Source of the DNA: Paraspadella gotoi
Taxonomy: Eukaryota > Chaetognatha
NCBI GenBank assembly: GCA_051294375.1
Contig: CM119263.1
Coordinates: forward strand, 16,769,777 to 16,833,776
Reading direction: 5' to 3'
DNA: 64,000 nucleotides
In this document: in pieces, positions 49,461 through 60,958 of the stretch
Position numbering within the stretch: the first letter of the stretch is position 1
How the letters are laid out: each line of letters starts with the position of its first letter
Position numbers and translations under genes: made by a program
Notes under the pieces: generated by a model
Seen by the model: only the letters and a program-made list of their open reading frames with translations
The model's database searches: none
Told to the model about the DNA's origin: nothing

Positions 49461-49709
49461 ATATTTTTAGTCGCTGAAGACTGAATTTTAACAAATTTTA
49501 TTACCAAGAAATAAATTAATTATTAAATTATTTAAGAAACACTGAACAGTTTATGTATTGAAATGTTAAAACTACAAATAAAACAGATTAAATTTGCTAT
49601 ATCTATCATTTCATGTAATTCATTTTTTTTCATGGTTGTATCGTTGCAAACATTAAACATTATAAAGATCTATAATAAAAACAACAGTAAATGGCCTACA
49701 AAAGGTTAG

Positions 49710-49781
49710 CGCCCAATAAGGACTTGAACCCTTGACCCTCAGATTAAAAGTCTGATGCTCTACCGACTGAGCTAACCGGGC
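49710..49781 (-). tRNA. tRNA-Lys (TTT), overlap copy with a T-arm deletion
   Basis: Same gene as 40888-40960 with one G missing from the T stem (AAGGACTTG for AAGGGACTTG), giving 72 nt. Probably an assembly error. Confidence 0.85.
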
Positions 49782-50696
49782 CCTCTGCCGGAGGAAAGAC
49801 TTACGAACTTTAAATCTTTATGTTATTGAATACAGCTTTTTAAAAGGAAATATATCGTGTAAGTTAAAAATTAAAAAATAATTATATAATTGAATATTAT
49901 GTGGAAGAAACATTTAAAATAAACAATTAGCGATTCGTAAATTTTCAGAAATTGATCTTTTTTTTAAAAGCCAGGTTCCGCCAGAGGGATTCCAGGAGCA
50001 CTTAATTCTTCTTGGGTAACTCGGTTGCTGGCTCAGCCCATGTACTAAAAAAAACTTTATCGCTTTGGGTACTATTATTACATTGAAAGACTAACGCTTG
50101 ATATCGGGTTCTTAAATATTAGCGGAATCCCAATTTTTTCATTGATTTAGAGATAACAAATGAGCCGCTTTCTTGAGTAGAACTCAATATTGTACGATGA
50201 CTACATAACCCAAATTCCCTCACAGGGTATAAGTTCTCGCGTTTCAGCCTCTCGTGAATCTTCGCTTATTTACTCAGTCTGGCGCTATCACGTACCTTCG
50301 CGCCGTCCTCTTCCAAGCATTCCGCTTCCAAGCATTCCTCGCACAAGCTATTCGCTTCGGAGATGTTCTAATATTATTCAATGCCATTCGATTCACTCGA
50401 TTCTTCGATCTCAATGCCTCTCCCAATCCATCAATCTTCCGTCGTTTCTTTAACTGAAATCTCGTGCATCTCTTACATCATTACCATCAGAGAGATAGAC
50501 AACTTATTTACGACGTCCTTCTCATCGTTTCGACGCTAAATATACCAAATTGAGGCGCCGGAGGCTCGACCACGGACGAGGCCTTTCGTACGAAACTACC
50601 TTGGTCACACGACGACACCTTACCCCGCGCCAAGAACAACCTTCACGCTTCCTAGGCCACGCCACCGCCTGATAGGCCACGCCCACGGAAAAAATT

Positions 50697-53600
50697 ATGA
50701 CGACGCCTCCGCCGAATTCCGCTTTCTCCGTCTTCGCCGACTCAAAAACCGCTTTCGATTTTGCCGAATCGGGTTCCGGTGACGACTCGCTCACTCCGAC
50801 GCGGCGCCGACGCGATTTGCCGGCGCGCCCGATCAAGTCCGCGTCGACGGCGGTCGATCGCCTTTCGTCAGACTCGAAACCGCGGACTTCCGACCTTTCG
50901 GTCTCCGGACAGCGTCAATCCAGTCACGGCGTCTCCCGTGCGGCGTCTTCGGCGTCGACAGCTGCGGCGTTCCAGCAGCTCCGTTCGTCGAACGTCTCGA
51001 CTTCCTCTTCGTCGCTGCTGGCGTCGTCCTCGGCGTCATCTATGTCGTCGTCGTCGTCCCCCGTATCGAAACGGTCCGTCGAGGCTTCGGCAGCCGATTC
51101 TCTGGCCCCGCTGCCCATCCTCCGCTTAAGCAGCAGTTGAGCCAAGGGTTGCTGCGACAGCCGCAACAGCAGCAGCACATCGAGAGGTCGCTCTCGACGC
51201 CCGATGATAAACGCAAGGTGTTGAGGCTTAGTTGTTAAAGTTGTCAGTTGTCAGTTGTTCGTAAGAAAATTGAAATAGAGCAAAATTGATTTTTTTCACA
51301 CTCTTTCTCTCTTTCTTTCGCTCTCTACATCATCATCATTTTCAACAATAACGATTAAACATCATCATCGACAGCTGAAGCGAAGAAAAACTTGTTTTCG
51401 ATCGACTCTCATTCGAATTTACTTCGATTTTTCTATTTCAGCCCGACGTGACTCAAGTACAGCACAATTTTCCCAACGCCATCTTCCGCTGCAAAAGAAG
51501 CAACAGTTATTGCAACAGCAAATGTTGCAGCGAACGGACGACAGCGGCATCGCCATGTCGCCCTCCTCCTCTTCGACGAGTAAGTGTTCCACCCCTCAAC
51601 CGAATGCCGATCTTAGTAACGATTATGAGGTAAATTCATTGTTACTTTGCTTGTTTCAAACCAGTCGCTGCGATGGGCGAGGACTCCCCACTTTCCCCGC
51701 ATCTGTTGTCTCCGCAACGACGTCTACTCTCGTGGCTTCGCCGGAAGTTGACGCCGAAAAGACGGCGCCGGCTAAAGAGCCATCGACAGCGCCGCCGCAA
51801 GCAGCAGCGACGCCGCGCGGACGCCGTCGGCGCCTGAGAAGAGGAAATCGTAAACAAAAGAGCCGGAACGAGGGGGAGGAGGAGATGGAGGGGAGGACGA
51901 GGGGTGGGAGATAGTGGAAGGTTTGAAAGAGGGCCATAGATGGACTGAGGAGCCCAAGAGAGTCGACGGGTAAGTTTATGGTCTTGGTTTTTTTTATTGA
52001 ACGTAACACTGATTAAAGCGGGTCAAAAAAGATGGTGGACGGAGCTAGATACTTTAGTAGGGACGACTGTTTTACTCTGAACTTAATGGTCCTGGGTTCT
52101 AGCTCAGGTCGGAACGCTCTTTGTAAAAAGAGTAATTGGCTGGTAGCAAACCTACCGCCGAATCAGAAGTCCCGTAAAGCAAAGCAACTGATTGAAAAAT
52201 CTCCCAGACCCGTCATCGGGCATGGCGAATTACTTTGTCTGTTTTTAAGCGAACTGGGAAAGCGTCGCAAGTGGCCGCTGAAGGGATGGCACAAAAGGTT
52301 CTTCGTGTTGGAGAAAGGAATCCTCACCTACGCCAAGACGCCGGCCGATGTCGCTAAGGGAAAGGTGCACGGCGTCATGGATCTCGGATTGTCTGTCCTC
52401 TCCGTTAAAGGGAGAGGTTTAGGATCGACATAGACAACGAGGAGAATATTTACCACATGAAGGTGAGTAAAATATTAAAAAGAAAAAAAGAGAAAAAAAA
52501 ATTCGCCGTAAACAAACTTACCCCAAGGCCAAAGATCGCGCCGAGTTTGACTATTGGGTTTCTTGCCTTCGACGCCATCGCCTTTATCGTCAAAACGAGA
52601 TTGCGTACGGATCTCGCGATGCCCCCAGATTGACCACCGATGTGGCATCGGCGTCGTCCTCGCCGACTTCACCTGTGCAGGGGGCGTCGCCGTTGGTTGC
52701 TCCGGTCTGGCGGCGTCGGGAGCAGCGACGGCAAAGGACGAGAAAGGAATGGCCGAATTAATCTTTGAACCTTCTGTCAAGGTGGGGGAATATAATTTAT
52801 TTTTAATTTACCATTTTAAATATAAATCGTATATAATTTTAAATAAAGGATTTTCGCTCAAAGCCCGAGTCGCTCGCCCGAGAGGGCTCAGTCAAAACTC
52901 CTTCATCGGCCAACCCGCTTCTCCTGCAACCCCCTTTCCGCCGCGGCTCGGTTCTTGGCTCCAGCGGGCAGACTCATTTGGCGACCTTCTTGCTTGACTC
53001 TGATGCTCTAGATCGAAGTAACAAAGACCTTGCCGCTTGTCAAGCTCAGATCTTTCAGCTGACGACCACCTTGGATCAAATGCAGGCGGTAATGGCCGAT
53101 GCCAACACCGCTGCCACGGCAGCCAGGTGATCTACAAACTCACCTAATAGTTCGTGATCTGAGGTACGGTTAGAGAAAACAATTTTAAATCCAAAACTGT
53201 ATTGTAAACAGGGCCGGTTTGGAAAATCGTGGCATTCGGAAGACGCCGATTCTCAAAAGCACAACAACAGATCCTCTCCTTTCAAGTTAATGCTAGAAAA
53301 AAGAAGAAGCTTGGAGAACAACAACAACGACAACGGCAACCTCAGCGCCGACAGTAATCGTCAAAATTCCATCCCTAACATCGCTCTTCACACCGCCCCC
53401 AGTTCTGCAGCAAGGTTACTATTTTCTAATAGTAATACATAAATAATACGAAAATAACCCACACTAATAATTACTGAAAGGACCAAGTTAATTAAATGTT
53501 ATTTATAATTATATCAATTCCTATATCACAGTTAAATAACATACCAGTCTTGGCGTCGTCCCAATATTGTTGGATAAAACTAATGTGCAGATTCTCTTGG

Positions 53601-56600
53601 GCTTTTCAAATGGCTGCTACAAATGGTGAAACGAAGTACTAACTTGAGTCTTGACGTTGGAAGGGAAAATTATCACGGACTTTTTGGGCGTATTAGATGC
53701 ATGATTTCTCACGAAAAAGTAAAAAAAAAGTGGACTTCTGTCAAGAAAAGGGAAAAAAGCAGACTAATCTTTTAGTGAATCGAAAAACAAAACAAAAAGA
53801 GCAATGGCATATCTCTTAAAACAAAATTAAAATATTTTATAAATATCCTAAAACGATTGAACCACAGATCTTCGTCTCCGGCTTCCAATAACCGTCTCTC
53901 TTCCTCCGCCTCATCCTCTTCTTCCTCCCAAGATCCTTTTCTCCTACTTCTCCTTCAAGAGCAAAACAGCGGAGCGAGTTCGTCAACACTTCAAAGTCTC
54001 TCCACGACAAACTCCGCCAACTCGTCCGTGGCGTCTCCACGGAACGGGATCGTCTCAAGAGGGCGCTGGAGCAAGATCACGGTGCCGCGCAGGTTTGTGG
54101 CGTAGCTGCTATTACTAATAGTATTAGGAGAGCTAGGTTAAAACATTTTTTTTTAAATGGCAATAATTAGTTTTCTTTTTTTCCCTTATTTTCTTTCTTT
54201 CCTTTCAGACAAACCAAATGGCCGAACTCCGTCTGCTGCTACAATCGCTCCTTCAGCAGAACCAGGAGTTACGGACGCGACTGTCGAGAATCTCTGCGGA
54301 GGCCGACCTGTCCTCGACGCCGATGCTTCCCGTAGCTGGAGGGGGTTGTCTTTTGCCATCAACGGCAGTAGCACCAATCTAAATAACAGGTAAACGATCA
54401 CGAAATCTGTTAGTAAGCTACGTACGTGTGTAAGTCAATAATTCTTATTTTCCAAATAAATAATCAAAATATTCGCTTTTCCTTTTGTCCAGCTTCCGCA
54501 GTACTACCTCCACGGCCGGAGCTACACCCACTCCGCCCTACCAATCTCCCTTGCCCTTCACCGGTTCCCTCATGAACCCACTCTCGGAGTTTTCAGTCGC
54601 CGCTGCAGCCGCCGCCTCGTCGCCAGATTCCGCGTTCCAGACGTCGCCGCGCCCGTCGCTGCACCTGCCGCAGTGGCAGCGCGGATCGCTTAGCCACCCA
54701 CTGATGCAAAAGTCGTTCTCAGTGCAGAGCGAGACCCAGTCGGAGACGATGACCGAGTACTTCGATGCGGAGGAGACCAGAAGCTTGGAGACGGACGCAT
54801 CTTCCTCACAGGTTGGGTTTAAAAGTCAAGACGAGAGGGACTGGTTCGGTTCCTGAGGAGAACCTTCTCCCCTCTTTTAGAATCTACATTCTCTTTTAGA
54901 ATCTACGTTCTCTTTTAGAATCCACGTTCTCGAATGAAATATTCGAGAATCGTTTTATTATATTTTGCTTATCGTGGAAAGTCAACTCATTATTAGGAGA
55001 GCGACGATGACGAGGACGAAGACGCCCTCACTGACAGCGACGAGGACGACGCCGGATTGGCGAGCAGCCGAGACTCGCGCGCCACCTCGCGTCGATCGCT
55101 GACGGAGTCCGAGGCGCCGATGAGGGCGTTGACGGGCAAGAGGGAAAAGCTGCCCGCTCCGGCGCCGGACGTCGGAGGGCTGGCAGGTGAGTTAATAAAT
55201 AAACAAATAAATAACTAAATGTCGATCGTCCAAGATATTTCTCACTCCCTTCCTTTGACTCAGGTCTGTGGAACATTTTGACCCGCAACGTTGGCAAAGA
55301 CCTCGCTCGAGTCTCCATGCCGGTTTCTCTCAACGAGCCGCTGGGGATGCTACAGCGCCTCAGCGAAGAGCTAGAGTATTCGGAGCTGCTGGACCGCGCG
55401 GACACTGTCGACGATCCGCTGGATAGGATGATCCTCGTGGCAGCCTTCGCCGTCAGCCCCTATCACTTGACCTTCGCCCGTCCGGCGAGGAAACCCTTCA
55501 ATCCTCTCCTCGGCGAAACCTTTGAGTTGGTCAGAGAGGACAAGGGATTCAGATACGTCGGGGAACAGGTTTAGTTTTGGTCTTTTCTTTTTAATTACTT
55601 AAATCGTTTAACTTACTTTTTCGATTTTCTTTTTTCTTTTTTTTTTTTTGCTTGCTTGATTTCTTTATTTCTTTCTTTCTTTATCTCACCACAGTCTACA
55701 CTAAATGAAGCCCAAATTCTTAAACCCTACCAGGTATCCCACCATCCCCCAATCTCGGCCTGCCACGCTGACTCTCGTCACTTCCGATTTTGGCAACACG
55801 TGCGGCTCAAGAACAAATTCTGGGGGAAATCTTTGGAGATACAGCCCATGGGCGAGGTCAACGTGAGGCTTAGCAGCGTCAATGAGACGTGAGTTGGTTT
55901 TTTTGACATATTTTCTTTCTCTTCTTTTAATTTTGTTCATATTTTTATATATTTTTTTGTACCGTCTAAGAAAAAAGTTTATCACATTTTAAGTAGAGGA
56001 ACTTATTTTGGGTATTTTAGTTATTTGTTTTTATTTCAAATAGAGTTAGTTATTTTTTTTTTTTTTAATTTCGCAATGCTAAAGGCATTGCACCTCGTTT
56101 TTGTTAAAAAAAAGTGTCATTTTAGCTCTCAGAAAAGAGGGAAAGACTTGCAACATCAATATCAGGGATGAAAAAAAATATGTTAAAAATGTAAAAAAAA
56201 CTTTCTCTGTCATCCCTCAATTCGATGTAAGAGAGCATGCCCAATTGCCCATATGAATGCAGGCAGTAGTCGATGCCGAGGGAGAGAATACCAAATATTG
56301 AGAATGTTTTACTCATGTTTCTATATTTTTTATTGAATAAATGAACTTTTCAACCGTTATGAGATATACTTTTTTCTTATATAGTTTTTTCTTTTCTTTA
56401 ATTTTTGATTTTTTATATTTTTTTTTTTTTAGTTCAAAACTACTGATTAAGCAATTAAGCGAAATATATATTTTTCACCTTTTTCAGATACACTTGGAAC
56501 AAAGTCACAACCTGCGTCCACAACATTCTCGGTGGACAAAAGTGGGCGGACAACTACGGAGACATGGAGATCGTTTCTGACAACGGAGTCAGGTGAAGAG

Positions 56601-58658
56601 TATTCGTCGAGGATGGTGATGTCGGTGATTCTATGCTGGAGTGGAGTGGAGTGAAGGTTGTGATCTCAGAAATGAGGATGGTGATTTCTTTTTCGTTATC
56701 GTCGTTTATCCATTCTGTCGTCAGTCACTTAAGTAATAAGTAATAACTCCTCTCCTATCATTAATAACTCATGATAGCTGCCAAGGAAAGGGCTATGAAT
56801 AATAAATATCAATCGATGAATAATAAATGAATACACACGTGGTGAAATATTTTATTTATCAATGAATAAATATTCAAATGAATAAAAGTCCGAAGATGAA
56901 TTTTCACGTAAGTTTCTTCCCGACAACATTTCCGCAGATGCAAACTGAGCTTCGTCAAGGCGGGCTACTGGTCTTCCAAACGCCACGAATTCTACGGTGA
57001 CGTGATTGACGCCAACGGCGGCGTCACCCACCGTCTCTCCGGCAAGTGGAACGAATTCTTTGCCGTAAAGAGCGTCTCCGGCGGTGGCGGCGCGCTCAGC
57101 GGCGTCGTCTGGCGTCCCGGCGCGCTTCCTGACGACGCCGATCTCTACTACGGATTCTCCAGATTCGCCGTCGAGTTAAACGAGTTGACGCCGGAACTGG
57201 CGGATACGATTCCGCCGACGGACAGCAGGTCGGTTCGATGTTGGATGTTAGACGTTACAATATATCCAGTACATTATAGTACCTATTTTTTTGAAAATGA
57301 CATGATTAATAATGAAAAGGATTATTGCATCTTGATATTATTTGATTGGTTGATTGATTGATTAGCTAAAGAAAATGTAAAAAATACGTAAAAAGCTCTC
57401 AATAAAAACTAAATCATAGTAAATTTTAAATCTTATTGTTAATAAATCTGTAATTTAATAAATTAATTGGATGTTGAATCAAACATATAGTAATTAAATT
57501 ATACATAAGTTACAAGGTAGTAAAGAATCGTCAACCTATAAAAATTTTTTAAATTTTTTTTCATTTTGATTGGTTATGACTTGACTTGGCGGAAAAAAGT
57601 TGCCTTAAAAATTGTGTTTCATTTTAAAACGAAAATCTTTTTATTTAACTTTCTAAACAGTTTTTAAAGAACTTTTATATCAAGGATGGACGGACAGACA
57701 TCATTTTTTACATAATTTATCATAATCCGACTAAAAATGTTCAGAAAGTCAGACAAAAAGATTGAAGATAAAAAATTTGAGTTTTAAAAGAAAAAACGAT
57801 TTGAAGACAACTTTTCTCCAGGTCAAATCATAACCAATCAATATGAAATTTGGATAATAAATGACTTTGGTTTTTACTACAAAAATTTTTTTTCAGATTA
57901 AACAAATCTTTATCGGTTTGCATACTAATGATGATTTTTAATAGCGGCGGGCTGCTGCGTGTCATCTTGTAATTATCATTATTATTGGTATTTATTAACC
58001 TCTTTCAAGATTTCGACCGGATCAACGTCGTTTGGAATCAGGAGACGTCGACGGAGCTGAAGCGGAAAAGCAACGATTGGAGGCAAAGCAGAGAGAGAAA
58101 CGGATCCAAAGGTGAGGCTTATTTGTCCCTGATGGAAGGATCAAAATATTTCACTAATTTTTTTATGAGTTGCAGTCAAGTTATATTGTATGCTGTGGCA
58201 GCAAGACTTAAAGCTGCCTCACTGCTGTCCGTCCTCAGCCTCGTCTCAATGGCTGAGCAGGCTAAATCATCTCATTCCATCCGTGCGTCCCGGGTTCAAT
58301 CCCTGGGTATCCCGGTTCTGGCTTAAATGTGACGGTGCCGGTATAAACATGCCAGTGACAGGAGGCGGTCACTGAGGGTCCGCAGCCCCTATGCCAGTTG
58401 GTTAGATACCCCGCGCCCCGGGTATCACAGGCTATCCTCCCGTTGCCATAATGCAACGATTTTTTTTAATACCATTAAAACCCATGCAGAGAAGAAGAAG
58501 GCCTTTCTTATTCCCCGCGTTGGTTTCGCCGTCGCGAAGACTCGACCGGAAACGGAGATGACGGTTCTTCGGACCGATGGGATTTCGATCACGCCTACTG
58601 GACGGCGAGACGCGATCCCGGTTTCGTCAGTTTGGATCTGCCCAAACTCTTTGATTGA
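50697..58658 (+). CDS. OSBP-related protein (ORP3/6/7 type), full exon set, copy B, with frameshifts
   Basis: Copy B has the same exons 1-14 and adds three: exon 13 is 55734-55888 (intact, EQ|VSHHPP with the full GGGGG), exon 14 56488-56592, exon 15 56938-57228, exon 16 58010-58111 and exon 17 58490-58658. The last three complete the ORD ([23 protein letters not shown]-like [19 protein letters not shown]) and end in a TGA at 58656-58658. Taking each exon from the intact copy gives 3963 nt, 1320 aa, every junction in phase. Copy B alone is broken by one-base deletions in exons 1, 2, 3, 4, 5, 7, 8 and 9 (examples: about 51107, 51471, 52418, 52704, 53231, 53964, 54346), nearly all in homopolymers. 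Exon 3 is two bases shorter than in copy A. These look like sequencing errors, not decay. Intron 16 contains SINE S1. Confidence 0.9.
55962..56384 (-). mobile_element. MITE family M2, overlap copy of 47154-47578
   Basis: Same insertion as in copy A with small homopolymer differences; not an independent transposition. Confidence 0.8.
57229..58009 (+). other. ORP intron 15
   Basis: AT-rich intron between the GTCGGT donor at 57229 and the CAAG acceptor at 58009. 57660-57735 holds a short R2-like piece (GGACGGACAGACA...CATAATTTATCATAATCCGAC). Confidence 0.6.
58196..58448 (+). mobile_element. tRNA-derived SINE S1, copy 2 (in ORP intron 16)
   Basis: A 253-bp element with A box TGGCTGAGCAGG (58250-58261) and B box GGTTCAATCCC (58292-58302), about 30 bases apart as in tRNA genes. 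The unrelated 3' part includes a second tRNA-like patch (CCAGTTGGTTAGAT) and a GATACCCCGCGCCCCGGGTATC fold. Inverted TGGCAGC/GTTGCCA ends. Same length as the copy at 25941-26193. Confidence 0.8.
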
Positions 58659-60311
58659 GGGCAGGAAGGAAGTCCCTTGTCAACCGGTTCGGGAGCGTTT
58701 CGCTTAACTGGGCAGTGCTGCTCAATAATACAAAAAAAAATTACCACAAAATGTTATGCAAAAGGAAATGATTAAAATCCTTAAAATGCTAATAAGCAAG
58801 CTCAAAAACACAAAACCAAATCGGGCATTTTATCGGGTGACTTTCGTTAGTTAATTAGATTCGGTCTTTTTTTTTTTATTTGAGACGACCAATTTGCCTG
58901 GATTTTTTTATTGGACCTACTATTTTTTTATGGCAGCTAATATTATTTTTTCCGTATCCCGATGTTCTCGGCCTTACGTAGATATTTTTTTGTTTAGAAA
59001 TCTTGCGTTCGGGGGCCAAATTATATATATATTTATCCACGCCTTCCTTTACAAGTGCTTACCAATTATTGACCTGAATGAAAAAAATATAGTCCTCCTT
59101 TTATTATACTTAGTTTGATTAATTTATGATCAAATTTTACATTTTTTTTTATTTGGATTGGCATAATTCAGTGCAAATTTAGTTCTTGAAATTTTTTTTG
59201 CACATTTACAAAATGATTTACATATCTTATGTTTATGGCTGTATTTGAAGTATTGAACTTAAACATTTCAAAGTGTGTGTGCGGTGTTATTAATTAACTG
59301 TATATGTATGAAATAAGTCTTGGTTATTGTTTACTGTTTTAAATATAATAATTATCATCATAAATCTCCTATACAGAGTACGTTTACATTGTTTTATGGA
59401 GCTGTAAGCTTAAACCATATTAATGCTTCCATAATATCGTCATGATGATGTTTGTGTCCTTTCCTGCACAGGGCAACGAAAATTGCCCAAAAAAAGTCAA
59501 AATTGTTTGTTATATAGTAGTTAATTGCTACGCGTGCTTTCTTGAATGTTTCTCACTCCACCGATTATCGTACAACTTTACCGTTTGTGCCCGAAAATAC
59601 AGTTCTAGTCACTATCTTGCTAATCTTATTAAAATATAAAAAGAATATTTCGCTCCGCTGTAATATTTTTTATTTAGTCCTAAAAACGTTTAAGATAGGA
59701 CAAAGGAAAAAATAGAAAGAACTCGAAAAAGACATAGTTTCCAGGGCTGCAACCAGATCAGAAAGTTATTATACACTATATATACAGTATATTAGTGATT
59801 TTTAGTCCAATGATGAAGAAAACAAGATCGGTTCATCCCATGTGTTGCGCTGCAGTGACTTTATTTTCACGTGTATTTCTCGTGACATGACATGACATGA
59901 CATGACTACAAAGTAGTACAATAACTTTCTTAGCCTGTGTATTTATGACACGCACTGAATCTTTATCACTTATTCTTTATAGTTTTAGGATTTCCTTAAG
60001 GCGGCGCTAGCAGTACCTTAGATTTGAGGTTTTTTCTGTCTTAACAAATGAGCAATTAATTATAGGCGAATTATGTGCATTTTTAACGTAAGTGGGAGAG
60101 ACCGACCAACCGACAGACCGAACGAAAAGTTACTAAAGCAAAAAATAATAGTGCTAATGATAATATTGCTGAACTAACTTAGTAGGTTTTTCTATGAAGA
60201 GATTGCCATTGTCAATTTTTTAGTAATGTGGAGATGTGAGTCGGGCCAGCAGTTTTCTATAATTTCATTATAACTTTCAGTGTCTTTCAGTTTGATCGAT
60301 AAACCTCGTTG

Positions 60312-60395
<84 letters not shown>

Positions 60396-60553
60396 TTGTG
60401 AGAAAACAGTTTCAGTATGGCGTTTAAATTTATATTTTTTAAATCGCGACATATGCTGGTAGTTGACATTTGCTTGCCTTCGATAAAAGAAACACAATTT
60501 TTTTTTTAAATTTCATCTTTGCTTTGGTAGGCTATCTATATTATTTCCTAGTT

Positions 60554-60629
<76 letters not shown>

Positions 60630-60958
60630 TTTTTTCTTTCTAGAATATTTTAAGTTTTAAAAACGATTAATTTAATCAATTAGTCTGCGATCTTTTATCA
60701 TTTTCGACGTGAACTGTGTTCCCTACTGCGTCGCCCCAAGAAGATTTTTCCTCGTTAACATTCTTCTTTAAATGTTTTTTAGGATTAATTTACAAAATTT
60801 AAACTTTAAATTAGTAATTGCATTTATTTTTCAGTGTGAGTATATTTACTTTAAGAATAATTAAAATTCATATAATTTATCATAATCATATGACTTCTAA
60901 AATAGGCTTTTCTCTACGTTTTCAAATTACGATTTCAGAATTTGAACCAAAATCCACG
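58659..60958. other. ORP 3' region and intergenic DNA with microsatellites
   Basis: AT-rich; no gene supported (frames at 58894-59118 and 59442-59639 are short, with no domain). Repeats: (ACATG)n at about 59883-59905, interrupted (CT)n at 60317-60395, (CTTT)n at 60552-60640. Confidence 0.65.

Larger units (their letters stand above)
48158..56932. repeat. about 8.8-kb duplicated block, copy B (start of contig B)
   Basis: Same content and order as 39329-48128 but slightly shorter because of many single-base deletions, both in coding homopolymers and in tRNA arms. Its left end starts at the gap and its right end is continuous with unique ORP sequence. Confidence 0.9.

Noticed and set aside
39993-49781. 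True gene duplication of tRNA-Thr, tRNA-Met, tRNA-Lys and the ORP gene
   Set aside because: Identity extends through introns and intergenic DNA, breaks exactly at a gap, and differs mainly by homopolymer indels; contig overlap explains it better.
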